A stretch of 64,000 nucleotides of DNA from JANSWY01 sp965243755 (GCA_965243755.1 CBDEVW010000006.1:1-64000); one strand, 5' to 3'; numbered from the stretch's first letter, positions 30,301 to 38,532 are shown. Numbers and translations: made by a program. The notes: generated from the sequence alone by a model not told the origin.

Positions 30301-33300
30301 GTATTAAGAGCAAAACTCTCTACCTCTTTACCGGATTACATGATACCATCAGCTTTTGTAAGGATTGAAGCTTTTCCGGTTACAGCTAATGGCAAAATCG
30401 ATAAAAGAGCACTCCCGGATCCTGACCTTACCAATCAGGAAGTTTATGTTGCACCACAAAACGATGAGCAGCAGTTATTGGTCAGTATTTGGTCAGAAGT
30501 TCTTCAGATTGAGCGGGACAAGATCAGTGTTATTTCAGATTTCTTTAGTCTGGGAGGCCATTCTTTAACGGCCATTACACTGGCTAATAAGATCAATCAG
30601 GCATTTGCTGTTTCTCTGCCATTAAGGGATTTGTTTGTGCACAGGACCATTGAGTCACTGGACAGCCACATTACTACCCTTGAAAAAACAGTGCATGTTG
30701 AAATTCCGGTAGCACCTGCTCAAGGTCATTATCCATTGACATCAGCACAGAAAAGAATGTATTTCCTTTATGAGCTGGATAAATCAGGTACCAGTTACAA
30801 TATGCCAATGTTTTTAAGACTTGGGGGTGATGTTGCCGAGGAGTTATTGGTGTCGGTATTTACACAATTGGCATCACGCCATGAGATCATGCGAATGGTG
30901 TTCGAACTGGTGGAGGATGAGCCGGTTCAGCGACCACTCGATGTTGACCAATTTGAAGTCACTCGTCTGACTGGAGCACCCGCCGATATTCAGCAATATA
31001 TTGAGGAATTTGTCCGGCCTTTTAATTTATCCCGGGAACCTGGGGTAAGGGTAGCACTTATGGAAGTTGCCGGAGAGGATTCATTGCTGATGATGGATAT
31101 GCACCACATCATTAACGATGGTGTATCAAGAGAAATATTAATGAGGGAGTTTTGGTGTCTGTATCATGGAATTGATTTGGAGGAACTTCGAATTCAATAT
31201 AAAGATTACGCCGTATGGCAACATACAGAGGCTTACCAGGAAATGGTTGAGGCTCATAAAACTTATTGGTTGGATGTTTTCGCGACAGAAGTAACAGCAT
31301 TGGAACTTCCGGTTGATTTTCAAAGGCCTTCGTCCAGAAGTAAAATTGGAGGAGTCCGATCAATCAGCTTTGATCAAGCTACCAGCGACCAACTAAGAGC
31401 ATTGGCTCAACAGGAAGGGGTGACGATGTATACATTGTTTTTAACAGTCTACAATGTGTTGTTGAGCAAAATTTCCAATCAGACGGACATTGTGGTGGGA
31501 ACACCAACAGCCGGACGCCATCATGTTGACCTGGAAAACCTGGTTGGGATGTTCGTCAATACACTGGCATTACGAAATGAAGTGTCATGTGATGCTAACT
31601 TCAAAGAAATGCTGGATCTCATTCATGAAAATACCATTTCAGCTTTTGATCATCAATTATATCAATATGAAGAGTTGATCGAAGCTTTGGGCATCCGCAG
31701 AGATGTTAGCAGAAATCCATTGTTTGATGTCTTTTTCTCCTATGGAAAGGAATCTTCCAACGCTGTTGATAACGAATCTTCATTAACAATCACCGCACAT
31801 GAGGTGCCTTATGAAGTAGCAAAATTCGACCTCACATTATCTGTAATGGATAGTGCTGAAATCGGCGTTTCTTTTAGCTACAGTACCGACTTGTTTAGAG
31901 AAGAGACGATCGACAGATTCACCGGATACCTTGAGCAACTGGTTGAATTGGTGCTTGAAAATCCGCAATGTAAGATTAGCGAATTGGATATTTTATCCTC
32001 AAAAGAGCGTCAGAAATTATTGGAATCATACAATAACACCACGATCAACCATGACCTTACCAAAACGGTGTTGGATGGATTCAAAACGCAGGCAGGGAAA
32101 AATCCCGAAGCAACAGCAATAATACTTAACGATAAGAAGGTAACCTATGGAGCCCTTGACGAGCGATCTGACCTTTGGGCAGGTTGTCTACTGGATGCCG
32201 GAGTGAGGCCAGGGGCAATAGTCGCGTTGAAAATGAGCAGGTCTGTTGAGATGATCACAGCAATACTGGCGGTGATGAAATCAGGTGCAGCATACCTGCC
32301 AATCAACCCGAATCAGCCTGATTCGAGAACAAATTATATGTTGGAGGAATGTGGTGCTCGCCTTATGATCACAGATTTGGAAGAAAGTCCGCAGGAGGAT
32401 GATCTGATCAAAATAACACCTGAAAAGTTGGATGAATTTACCGCTGATTCCAGTATGGATTTGCCTGGTGCAATACCTTTAGACTTAGCTTATATCATCT
32501 ATACTTCGGGATCTACAGGGCAGCCAAAAGGTGTTATGATCCATCATGAGGCGGTCATGAATTTAACTGAGGACCAGAAAATAATTTTTTCCATCAAAGA
32601 GGATGAAAGAATACTTCAATTCTCACCATACTATTTCGATGCATCCGTAGAACAAATCTGGATTGCATTGACCAGTGGAGCTACTTTGGTACTGATTGAT
32701 GAAGGTCAGTTGAAAGATGTAAACTCATTCGCAGATTATCTTGCCAGTCATGAGGTAACTCACTTGCATGCAACTCCTTCATTTCTTGAGAAAATAGCAA
32801 TTGAAGGACTAAGCAGTCTTCGAAGAGTGGTTGCAGGAGGGGAGGAATGCAAACCTTCATTGGCAGCTCGGATGTCGCATGGTCAAACATTCTATAACGA
32901 ATATGGACCAACTGAAACAACGGTAACATCCACAATGCAAAAAATTGAACAGGCTTTGCCAAATGATTTGGTATCTATTGGGCGACCGCTGGGAAATACC
33001 CAGGTATATGTGCTCGACAATCAAATGAAACTATTGCCGGAAGGCACTATTGGAGAGCTATATATAGGAGGAAGGGGCTTGTCATCAGGCTACCTGAACC
33101 GGGAGGAACTGACGGAAGAAAGATTTGTAAACAATCCGTTTGGGGCCGGCCGGCTTTATAAGACAGGTGATTTGGTGCGTTGGCTGCCCAATGGCACTTT
33201 ACTATACCTTGGTAGAAATGATCAGCAGGTTAAAGTTCGGGGTTACCGGATAGAATTAGGTGAGATCGCTGCAAAACTTGAACAATTTGAAAACATTGAT

Positions 33301-34638
33301 CAGGCTGTGGTAGTCACACATGGAAAAGCTGAAGATAAAAAGCTGATAGCCTATTTAGTTGGTGAAGAGATCGAAAAAACGGTCATCAAAGCAACATTAG
33401 CAGAACATCTTCCAGAGTATATGATACCTGCTGCATTTGTGTGGCTGGAAGCAATTCCACTTACTGCCAATGGAAAGGTAGACCTGAGGGCTTTACCCAA
33501 CCCGGACCTCACAGAAAACGAAGTATATGTGGCACCTGGCAACTCAACCGAGGAACAACTTGCAGTGATCTGGTCCAACATACTGAACATAGAAAGCCAT
33601 AAGATCAGCACCATTTCAGATTTTTTTGAAATAGGAGGAAACTCACTGCTTGCAATAAAACTGCAACGTCAAATCAATAGAAACTTTAATGTAGATTTTG
33701 ATCTACACCAAATATTCTTAAATCCTGATATTCAGTCTATTGGATTCAAGATCGATACCGAAGGTTCGCAGAAGACACACAGTTCCCTGGTACCTTTGAA
33801 TTCACACCAGTCGGATAAGAATCTTTTCATGATTCACGATGGAAGTGGAGAATTGAATGGGTATTACGGGCTTAGTGCTTTGTTCGATCACTACAATTGC
33901 TTTGGATTGAGGTTTGAAGGGCTGGATAATTTAACGGAGACACCTCGTTTTGAGCAGATTGCAGCGGATTATATCAAAGAAATCAGGTCTGTACAGATGA
34001 ATGGACCATATCATTTGCTGGGATGGAGCCTTGGAGGAGTACTTGCTACAGAAGTGACGCGTCAATTGGAAGCAATGGGTGAGCAAGTTGAAAGTCTTAC
34101 CATTATTGATGCATTTTTTAAGGCAGAAAGACCATTGAATGCTGATGCCATAACTATTGCATCAGAAGCCTCATTACTACAATCTGAATTTGGATACCTC
34201 ATCGAGGAAGATGCTAATATCAATTCTTTGGTGGATTTGTGGTCTCAATTCGCTGCTTCGGAGGCATTTGCTCAATTATCGAGAGAGGATGCACTTCATG
34301 GTGTTCCAGAGAATATATTACAGCTTATTCCGGATTACTCAGATATGACACTGAGTGAACTGTTTCTGGCGGTAAATAAAATTCGTCTGCTGATCACATC
34401 AGGCGATCATTACCTGGTAGATGACCGCATTTCTGCAAATACTCTATTTATTCTGCCGGAAGAGTCAAAACCTATTCAAAACATTGAGATACTTGAAACA
34501 ATTTTTTCAACAATCAATGTGAAAGCGGTTTCAGGTAATCATTTCTCAGTAATGATGAAGCCAACAGTAAATGAGCTCTTCAGTACTATCAATGAACATT
34601 TGAATGCTGTAGAGTCAAAGTCAATTCCAATGAATTAA
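24337..34638 (+). CDS. Three-module terminating NRPS: TubC_N-C-A-T-C-A-T-C-A-T-TE
   Basis: The ATG at 24337 is preferred over the TTG at 24319 because the TubC-like docking domain starts there (MKIDEYISHLRNENVLI). The protein is 3433-3434 aa. C domains: 24555-25860 (HHIVNDG), 27645-28950 (HHIISDG) and 30730-32030 (HHIINDG). A domains: 25890-27350, 28980-30440 and 32070-33510. Carriers follow each, with LGGHSL, LGGHSL and IGGNSL. The thioesterase (33780-34620) has the nucleophile Ser in GWSLGG (34027-34029) and a C-terminal His in SGNHFS, so it should release the chain by hydrolysis or cyclisation. Hand-read codes are DAEHVGEVTK, DGEHIGEVIK and DAEHVGEVTK, all with Glu at 239 and close to the last code of the previous protein. 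Modules 1 and 3 share a code, which suggests duplication. Confidence 0.95.
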   Translation: MKIDEYISHLRNENVLITVEGDKLAIDAPDEALTSELIAELREKKSAIIDFFNAIVNAKKFETYSIPVSEVATNYPLSSAQMRMYFLNQLDTESTGYNIPGFYRLKGEVDFNKLQSAFMELVERHESLRTVFEMVDDQPVQRVVSSAFFQVSHFHGDASQIDQYIKEFVKPFNLASEPPVRVGLMEVINEDPLLIIDVHHIVNDGVSRELLLKEFWCLYHGYELEELKIQFKDYAVWQQGETYKELVETHKKYWLETYAEPVTSLELPTDQQRPNRINTDGAVHKIVLNKSLSDQIRSLAQAEGVTMYALFLTFYNILLSKISNQSDIVVGTATAGRHHSDLEGLVGMFVNTLALRNNVNAEATFSKVLADVQENTLSAFDHQLYQYDELVEALKIPRVANRNPLFDVFFSFGEEQKASDTTNTGLLIYGHEVPYEIAKFDLTLNVSNGETIELSFNYRKDLFEHKTVQRFGEYLERIIAGVATGDNPIISSINVLSDAEQSRLLKEFNDTFQPFDLSKTVIDKFREQAVAYPDNNALVFGDETLTYRKLDLRSDKWAKGLMDQGVQQGDVVALVMSRSIEMITAILAVMKAGAAYLPINPDQPESRSQHMLNESGSAHVISNIGKELPFTTEETAILTPQELDHRGSESLNLPGTAATSLAYIIYTSGSTGLPKGVMIHQEAVTNLIEDQKLTFAIDEHDRVLQFSPYYFDASVEQIWIALTSGASLVLVEENLLMDSDSFSAYLKQHKVTHLHATPSFLEKVSIESLTDLRRIVAGGEECKASLASRMSNQQSFYNEYGPTETTVTSTIQKIDHALPEDIISIGKPLGNTQLYVLDDQMNLLPEGSIGELYIGGKGLSSGYLKREQLTTERFVHNPFGEGLLYRTGDLVRWLSDGTLLYFGRNDQQVKIRGYRIELGEIATRLEALQQVDQAIVVVSGANGNEKLVAYLIGKETEKAEISAQLSRSLPDYMIPSVFVWLENIPLTANGKIDKRALPDPDLTALEEYVAPQNEDQHKLVKIWSEVLQIEAEKISVISDFFELGGHSLSAMTLANKINKTFSVSVPLRELFVYRTIEALASYLPELEETSHQNIPQAPAENHYPLSSAQKRMYFLYEFDKEGTSYNMPMFLRLGGTLDRQLLADVFRQLVLRHESLRTIFQLVNDTPVQRILTGEDFKIISIQTKPSDIDEHIKSFVRPFDLSKEPPVRVALLEVKGEDPLLMMDMHHIISDGVSRDILMKEFWCLYHDIALDEHKVQYKDFAVWQQSEHYQELVAKHKRFWLETFAEPAEALELPTDHYRSVQSGNEGHSLTFELDKSTSEKLHIMSRTEGVTMYNIFLTIFNIFLSKVSNQADIVVGTPTAGRHHSDLEGVVGMFVNTLALRNQVPKTLPLKELFTVVQHQTLQAFDHQLYQYEELVEDLGLQRELTRNPLFDVFYAYIQPNTPVDVNESDLKITGHDTISESAKFDLTCTVSDGDAIAMTLNYRKALFEEQTILRFGNYLNKLVNIVLQSPEITVGEIDILSSGERAKLLEVYNDTAEAYDLSKTVLQKFNEQVIQSPHADALIFGEEVLTYEELNVRANRWASFLIHRGVVSGEMVGLVMSRSTEMITAILAVMKTGAAYLPINPNQPLSRTALMLEENDTKIVLTNLAADQNDDLHEYNVIPTEELDAFEIIEEELPGVTPESRAYVIYTSGSTGKPKGVMIEHRSVSNLINFQTAYYGIQDDEKILQFSPYYFDGSVEQIWLALSNGASLVLLDNETLIDNNKLSSYLKDTGVTYFHATPSFLEKIDFGDLPELRRVITGGEACKPALAESITRTHALYNEYGPTESTVICTVHKVTKDDIEAGKVPIGQPMANAQVYVLDDDMNLLPEGAMGELYVGGEGLSTGYLKQQELTKERFVNNPFGDGRLYKTGDLVRWLPGGTLLYLGRNDDQVKVRGYRIELGEICAQLEKIDSVEEAIVLALGNGDDKKLVAYFTGVEIDKNVLRAKLSTSLPDYMIPSAFVRIEAFPVTANGKIDKRALPDPDLTNQEVYVAPQNDEQQLLVSIWSEVLQIERDKISVISDFFSLGGHSLTAITLANKINQAFAVSLPLRDLFVHRTIESLDSHITTLEKTVHVEIPVAPAQGHYPLTSAQKRMYFLYELDKSGTSYNMPMFLRLGGDVAEELLVSVFTQLASRHEIMRMVFELVEDEPVQRPLDVDQFEVTRLTGAPADIQQYIEEFVRPFNLSREPGVRVALMEVAGEDSLLMMDMHHIINDGVSREILMREFWCLYHGIDLEELRIQYKDYAVWQHTEAYQEMVEAHKTYWLDVFATEVTALELPVDFQRPSSRSKIGGVRSISFDQATSDQLRALAQQEGVTMYTLFLTVYNVLLSKISNQTDIVVGTPTAGRHHVDLENLVGMFVNTLALRNEVSCDANFKEMLDLIHENTISAFDHQLYQYEELIEALGIRRDVSRNPLFDVFFSYGKESSNAVDNESSLTITAHEVPYEVAKFDLTLSVMDSAEIGVSFSYSTDLFREETIDRFTGYLEQLVELVLENPQCKISELDILSSKERQKLLESYNNTTINHDLTKTVLDGFKTQAGKNPEATAIILNDKKVTYGALDERSDLWAGCLLDAGVRPGAIVALKMSRSVEMITAILAVMKSGAAYLPINPNQPDSRTNYMLEECGARLMITDLEESPQEDDLIKITPEKLDEFTADSSMDLPGAIPLDLAYIIYTSGSTGQPKGVMIHHEAVMNLTEDQKIIFSIKEDERILQFSPYYFDASVEQIWIALTSGATLVLIDEGQLKDVNSFADYLASHEVTHLHATPSFLEKIAIEGLSSLRRVVAGGEECKPSLAARMSHGQTFYNEYGPTETTVTSTMQKIEQALPNDLVSIGRPLGNTQVYVLDNQMKLLPEGTIGELYIGGRGLSSGYLNREELTEERFVNNPFGAGRLYKTGDLVRWLPNGTLLYLGRNDQQVKVRGYRIELGEIAAKLEQFENIDQAVVVTHGKAEDKKLIAYLVGEEIEKTVIKATLAEHLPEYMIPAAFVWLEAIPLTANGKVDLRALPNPDLTENEVYVAPGNSTEEQLAVIWSNILNIESHKISTISDFFEIGGNSLLAIKLQRQINRNFNVDFDLHQIFLNPDIQSIGFKIDTEGSQKTHSSLVPLNSHQSDKNLFMIHDGSGELNGYYGLSALFDHYNCFGLRFEGLDNLTETPRFEQIAADYIKEIRSVQMNGPYHLLGWSLGGVLATEVTRQLEAMGEQVESLTIIDAFFKAERPLNADAITIASEASLLQSEFGYLIEEDANINSLVDLWSQFAASEAFAQLSREDALHGVPENILQLIPDYSDMTLSELFLAVNKIRLLITSGDHYLVDDRISANTLFILPEESKPIQNIEILETIFSTINVKAVSGNHFSVMMKPTVNELFSTINEHLNAVESKSIPMN

Positions 34639-34680
34639 ATCATTTTATAACTATTATAAGATCAACTAAAACTTAAGATT

Positions 34681-35406
34681 ATGACAAAAAGAGTAAAACT
34701 CTTCTGCCTGCCTTATGCAGGTGGATCTGCCAACATATACAACAAATGGAGTACTGAACTTTCGGAATCCATTGAGCTGTGCCCTATTGAACTTGCTGGT
34801 AGAGGAAGAAGAATTACCGAACGACCATATGACAACCTGGAAGAGGCAGTTGATGACATCTATAACATCATATCAAAAGAAATTGAAACGAACGATTACG
34901 CCATTTTTGGGCATAGTATGGGCGCTTTTCTGGGTTATGAATTGATCCAAAAGATAAAAGCAAAAGGACAGAAAGGGCCGATACACACATTCTTTTCAGG
35001 AAGGAGACCTCCCGGGGTACCAAAGAAAACCAAACTATTTTGTGAAATGAGCCCGGCGGAATTTGAGGAGGCGGTATTAGCACTGGGAGGAACACCACCA
35101 GAGTTTTTTGAATATCCGGAGTTGAAAAGAATCTTCATTCCTTTATTAAGAAGTGATTTTTCAATTTCCGAAACTGTTGTAGACAGACCCCAAATTATGC
35201 CATTGCCCTGCAATATTTCTGTACTTTTAGGAGAAACGGAAGGAATTAGTCCGGAAGTGGCAGCCGGATGGCATGCACATACCATGCAGGAATGTGACAT
35301 TAATTATATTCCGGGAGGACATTTCTTTCTTCTGGATCAACACAAGGCAGTGATTGAAATTGTGAACGAGAAATTAGTGCAATCTGCGAAAGAAGTGACA
35401 ATTTGA
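34681..35406 (+). CDS. Type II thioesterase (GrsT/SrfAD-like editing enzyme)
   Basis: A 241-aa alpha/beta-hydrolase. It opens with the family-typical KLFCLPYAGGSA (residues 6-17), has the nucleophile Ser79 in GHSMG, and a His in GGHFFLL near the C-terminus. Free-standing thioesterases of this family remove wrong or stalled acyl groups from carrier domains of NRPS and PKS assembly lines. It begins 42 bp after the terminating NRPS on the same strand and is followed 29 bp later by the carbamoyltransferase-like gene, so it is almost certainly co-transcribed with the synthetases and serves them. The length fits the family (about 240-250 aa) and no catalytic residue is missing. Confidence 0.93.
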   Translation: MTKRVKLFCLPYAGGSANIYNKWSTELSESIELCPIELAGRGRRITERPYDNLEEAVDDIYNIISKEIETNDYAIFGHSMGAFLGYELIQKIKAKGQKGPIHTFFSGRRPPGVPKKTKLFCEMSPAEFEEAVLALGGTPPEFFEYPELKRIFIPLLRSDFSISETVVDRPQIMPLPCNISVLLGETEGISPEVAAGWHAHTMQECDINYIPGGHFFLLDQHKAVIEIVNEKLVQSAKEVTI

Positions 35407-35435
35407 GGAATTATTGACTTAAAAATGATGAGAAC

Positions 35436-36374
35436 ATGAGTTTCGCTATTATAGAAAATAAAAAACATTTGATTTCCTTACTGGACCTGTCTGCTGAGGA
35501 AACCATGGAAATAATTGATCGTGGGATTGAGTTCGCCAATGGGTCAGTGGAGATGGGACATCAGCTCAAAGGGCAGATCGTTGGAATCTATTTCACCAAA
35601 ACCTCCACAAGGACAAGGACGGCATTCTCAACAGCGGCATTAAGGCTGGGTGCTCAGGTTATTGCCTATGGACCAAACGATCTTCAAATCAACACCGGTG
35701 AAAGCATGGATGATACGCTTCAGGTGCTTTCAAGGATGCTGGATGGCCTGGTTGTCAGAACAGCTGGTTCTCCAAAAGTACTAAGAGCATTTGGCAGTCA
35801 AAACAGAATGTCAATTGTCAACGCCATGACCGCCGATGAACATCCTACTCAGGCATTGACGGACCTTACTACTATGAAAAATCACTTTGGAGCTTTGTCT
35901 GGACTTGAGATCATTTATATGGGTGAGGGCAACAATTCAGCGGCTGCACTTGCTTTGGCAATTGCCAAATTTCCAAACATGCGAATTAGTTTCTTCACTC
36001 CTCCAAATTATGGAATAGAGCAGGGGATTCTTCAGAGAGCACAGCAGGAAGCGAATGCCAACAATACTGTGATCAGGGAATTTCATGATATCAAATCACT
36101 ACCCGAAAAAGCGGATGTGATCTATACCACCAGGTGGCAGACCACTGGTACATCAAAGCCGGATCCAAATTGGAGAGCCGTTTTTGAGCCATTTGCTGTG
36201 ACTTCCAAAATTATGGATAACTACAGTCAGGCTACCTTCATGCATGACCTTCCTGCGCACCGCGGAGAGGAAGTGGAGGCCGCAGTAATTGATGGCGATA
36301 GAAGTATTGTCTTTGACCAGGCCGAAAACAAGGCCCATAGTGCAAAGGCGGTATTGGAATGGTGCATGAGATAA
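35436..36374 (+). CDS. Ornithine-carbamoyltransferase-family enzyme with an altered amino-acid site
   Basis: A 312-aa protein with the full two-domain fold of ornithine carbamoyltransferases. The carbamoyl-phosphate site is intact: STRTR at 57-61, R108-T109, and HPTQ at 136-139. The site that binds ornithine is not. The usual YTDxWxSMG is YTTRWQTTG (230-238), losing the Asp, Ser and Met that hold the alpha-amino and carboxyl groups, and HCLP is HDLP (270-273), losing the Cys. The rest of the C-terminal block (AHRGEEV, VFDQAENKAHSAKAVL) stays ArgF-like. It sits between the type II thioesterase and the phosphopantetheinyl transferase of the NRPS operon. I infer that it carbamoylates another acceptor linked to the peptide product, either a free building block or a side-chain amine. 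It is unlikely to be the housekeeping arginine enzyme. Confidence 0.85.
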   Translation: MSFAIIENKKHLISLLDLSAEETMEIIDRGIEFANGSVEMGHQLKGQIVGIYFTKTSTRTRTAFSTAALRLGAQVIAYGPNDLQINTGESMDDTLQVLSRMLDGLVVRTAGSPKVLRAFGSQNRMSIVNAMTADEHPTQALTDLTTMKNHFGALSGLEIIYMGEGNNSAAALALAIAKFPNMRISFFTPPNYGIEQGILQRAQQEANANNTVIREFHDIKSLPEKADVIYTTRWQTTGTSKPDPNWRAVFEPFAVTSKIMDNYSQATFMHDLPAHRGEEVEAAVIDGDRSIVFDQAENKAHSAKAVLEWCMR

Positions 36375-36420
36375 GTATCGCCCTCATAATTTATTTTTAA
36401 GAATCAAAATCATCCTTTTT

Positions 36421-37074
36421 ATGACTACAGTATATTATACCCTGTTTAATCAATTGCCTCAGAGCGAGTTTCTGAGCGCAGTTGCTACTTTGCCAGGACG
36501 TATGCAGGAAAGGTTGTCACGATATAGAAGATGGGAAGATGCCCATGCTTACTTATATGGCAAATTACTTTTGCAAGAAGGCATGTTGAGGCTGGGATTT
36601 AATTATACCCTGGACGCCATGAAGTCTACCCCTTTTGGAAAGCCATATTTTGTTGATAGCCCATTTACGTTCAATATTTCGCATTCGGATGATTGTGTGG
36701 TTTGTATCATAAGTACAGACGAACATGAAAACATAGGCATTGATATCGAACGCATCAAGCCAATTGACATCAAGGATTTTGACTTTGTTTTCTCCACCAA
36801 TGAGCAGAAAGAGATCGTTAATTATGATCAGTTCTATACTTATTGGACTAGAAAAGAAGCCGTGATCAAGGCGGATGGCAGAGGAATGCAGATTCCTCTT
36901 GGAACCATTGATACCACCAAAATTCCAGTAAAGCTGGAATCAACACATTACTACCTGTCAAAACTGGACATCAGAAAAGGATACATTGCCCATGTGGCTT
37001 CACTGGTAGATTTGACAGACGTGGAAACAGTCCAACTTGAACTGGAAAGTTGTGTAGAGACAGTATATTTCTAG
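36421..37074 (+). CDS. Sfp-type 4'-phosphopantetheinyl transferase
   Basis: A 217-aa protein. It transfers phosphopantetheine from CoA to the conserved Ser of carrier domains, turning the apo-synthetases into active enzymes. Signature motifs: FNISHS at 84-89, GIDIE at 106-110 (Mg-binding Asp108 and Glu110) and WTRKEAVIK at 142-150. The length fits the Sfp/Gsp class, which accepts the T and ACP domains of secondary metabolism. It is the last gene of the biosynthetic operon, 46 bp after the carbamoyltransferase-like gene, and is followed by a strong terminator. Its substrates here are presumably the 11 or so carrier domains encoded upstream. Confidence 0.95.
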   Translation: MTTVYYTLFNQLPQSEFLSAVATLPGRMQERLSRYRRWEDAHAYLYGKLLLQEGMLRLGFNYTLDAMKSTPFGKPYFVDSPFTFNISHSDDCVVCIISTDEHENIGIDIERIKPIDIKDFDFVFSTNEQKEIVNYDQFYTYWTRKEAVIKADGRGMQIPLGTIDTTKIPVKLESTHYYLSKLDIRKGYIAHVASLVDLTDVETVQLELESCVETVYF

Positions 37075-37101
37075 AAACTTTAAACAAACAATAATTCATG
37101 G

Positions 37102-37134
37102 AACCCCGATGCTTGGTAGTATCGGGGTTTTTTA
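37102..37134 (+). terminator. Rho-independent terminator of the biosynthetic operon
   Basis: A 9-bp perfect stem, AACCCCGAT (37102-37110) with ATCGGGGTT (37121-37129), a 10-nt loop and a T-run (TTTTTT overlapping the stem end, then ATTTTAT). It lies 27 bp after the phosphopantetheinyl transferase and marks the end of the PKS-NRPS transcription unit. Confidence 0.9.
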
Positions 37135-37237
37135 TTTTATCCAGAGATCAAACCGTATCAACTTCGCGCAATATTAATTTTAGGAAATCGATTTTAGGCC
37201 CATATTTGCAGCCTTAGTACATTAGATAGCTGTAAAT

Positions 37238-38434
37238 ATGGGTGTTTTCAAAATCAAGGGAGTAGTACAAAATTATGCATGGGGTGGAACCAATTACATC
37301 CCGGATTTAATAGGCCAGACTGCAGACGGATCTAAATGTGCTGAATACTGGATGGGTGCACATGATAAAGCGCCTTCAGTAATTACTGAGTCCAATGAAC
37401 AACTCAACGACTATATCCGAAAGGATGTCAATGGTACCCTGGGAGCGAAAGTAGCAGGGCAATTTGGCAGATTACCTTTTCTTTTCAAGGTCCTGGATGT
37501 CCATGACATGCTGTCCATTCAGGTCCATCCGACCAAAGCTGAGGCAGAAAAGGGTTTTGAAAAGGAAAATCAAAAAGGAATACCACTTTCTGCTCCAAAC
37601 AGAAACTACAAGGACGATAACCACAAGCCAGAGATCATGGTGGCACTAGGAGAGTTCTGGCTGCTGCATGGATTCCTATCCGCAAAGGATTTGCAGGAAA
37701 CACTGGCTGCCACACCGGAATTATCCCACCTGATACCTGTTTTTGAAAGCACCGGATACAAAGGGCTGTACCAGACGGTGATGGAAGAACCCATTGCTAA
37801 AACCAATTTAGTACTTCAACCACTCATTGACCGCATTCTGCCTGCCTATGAAAATGGTAGCCTGGACAAGTCCGGACCTGAATATTGGGCAGCCAGGGCG
37901 TACCAGACTTTCTGTCCGGAAGGAGATCTTGATAAAGGGATTTACTCCATCTTCTTTTTCAATATCGTAAAAGTAAATGCAGGAGAAGCCGTTTTCCAGG
38001 ATGCCGGAGTGCCTCATGCCTATTTAGAAGGACAGAACATTGAGCTGATGGCCAATTCAGATAACGTACTTCGTGGTGGCCTCACCCCGAAACACGTGGA
38101 TGTGCCGGAGCTATTGAAACATGTTAGCTTCACCGAAACCATCCCCAACATTCTGACAGGCGAGCTACAACCAAACAACCTGGAGCGCATTTACAAAAGC
38201 CCTGCACCTGATTTTGAACTTAGTAAGATAGAATTCACTTCGGATGATACATATCATCACGAGGCATCAACCATGGAAATAATGATTGTGCTGGACGGAT
38301 CTGTGATTATGTCAACGGATAAGAACTCCATTGAAGTGATCAAAGGTGAAGTCATCACAGCCAGTGCAGGCACCTCCTACCAAATACATTCCAACAATGC
38401 TATTCTGTACAAAGCCAAGTGTGCCGTGGATTAA
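37238..38434 (+). CDS. manA: Mannose-6-phosphate isomerase, class I
   Basis: A 398-aa cytoplasmic enzyme interconverting fructose-6-phosphate and mannose-6-phosphate; it supplies GDP-mannose for glycans or lets mannose enter glycolysis. Type I motifs are clear: VQNYAWGG near the N-terminus, FLFKVLDVHDMLSIQVHP with zinc-ligand residues, DNHKPEIMVAL, and the active-site stretch AGVPHAYLEGQNIELMANSD followed by NVLRGGL. The length is normal. The gene is set apart by terminators on both sides (37102-37134 and about 38500-38532), so it seems to be its own transcription unit and not part of the biosynthetic cluster. Confidence 0.95.
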   Translation: MGVFKIKGVVQNYAWGGTNYIPDLIGQTADGSKCAEYWMGAHDKAPSVITESNEQLNDYIRKDVNGTLGAKVAGQFGRLPFLFKVLDVHDMLSIQVHPTKAEAEKGFEKENQKGIPLSAPNRNYKDDNHKPEIMVALGEFWLLHGFLSAKDLQETLAATPELSHLIPVFESTGYKGLYQTVMEEPIAKTNLVLQPLIDRILPAYENGSLDKSGPEYWAARAYQTFCPEGDLDKGIYSIFFFNIVKVNAGEAVFQDAGVPHAYLEGQNIELMANSDNVLRGGLTPKHVDVPELLKHVSFTETIPNILTGELQPNNLERIYKSPAPDFELSKIEFTSDDTYHHEASTMEIMIVLDGSVIMSTDKNSIEVIKGEVITASAGTSYQIHSNNAILYKAKCAVD

Positions 38435-38499
38435 ATTTTTGTGATAACAACCAGACAATGGTTCAATATACTTAGCGGATTTTAGTATTTTTACATATA

Positions 38500-38532
38500 A
38501 CCAAACCGATATTGTGGAATTGGTATTTTTTT
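38500..38532 (+). terminator. Probable terminator after manA
   Basis: ACCAA (38500-38504) pairs with TTGGT (38520-38524), with an inner CC/GG pairing across a small internal loop, followed directly by ATTTTTTTAATTTT. The stem is short, so confidence is moderate. The 254-bp gap before the next gene shows nothing else recognisable. Confidence 0.5.

Noticed and set aside
35436..36374. Housekeeping ornithine carbamoyltransferase (argF) that happens to sit here
   Set aside because: The ornithine-contact residues are replaced and the gene is placed between two assembly-line accessory genes with 29- and 46-bp gaps.
37201..37237. TATTTG upstream of manA as a Bacteroidota -7 element (TAnnTTTG)
   Set aside because: The spacing within the element is wrong and no convincing -33 partner is present.
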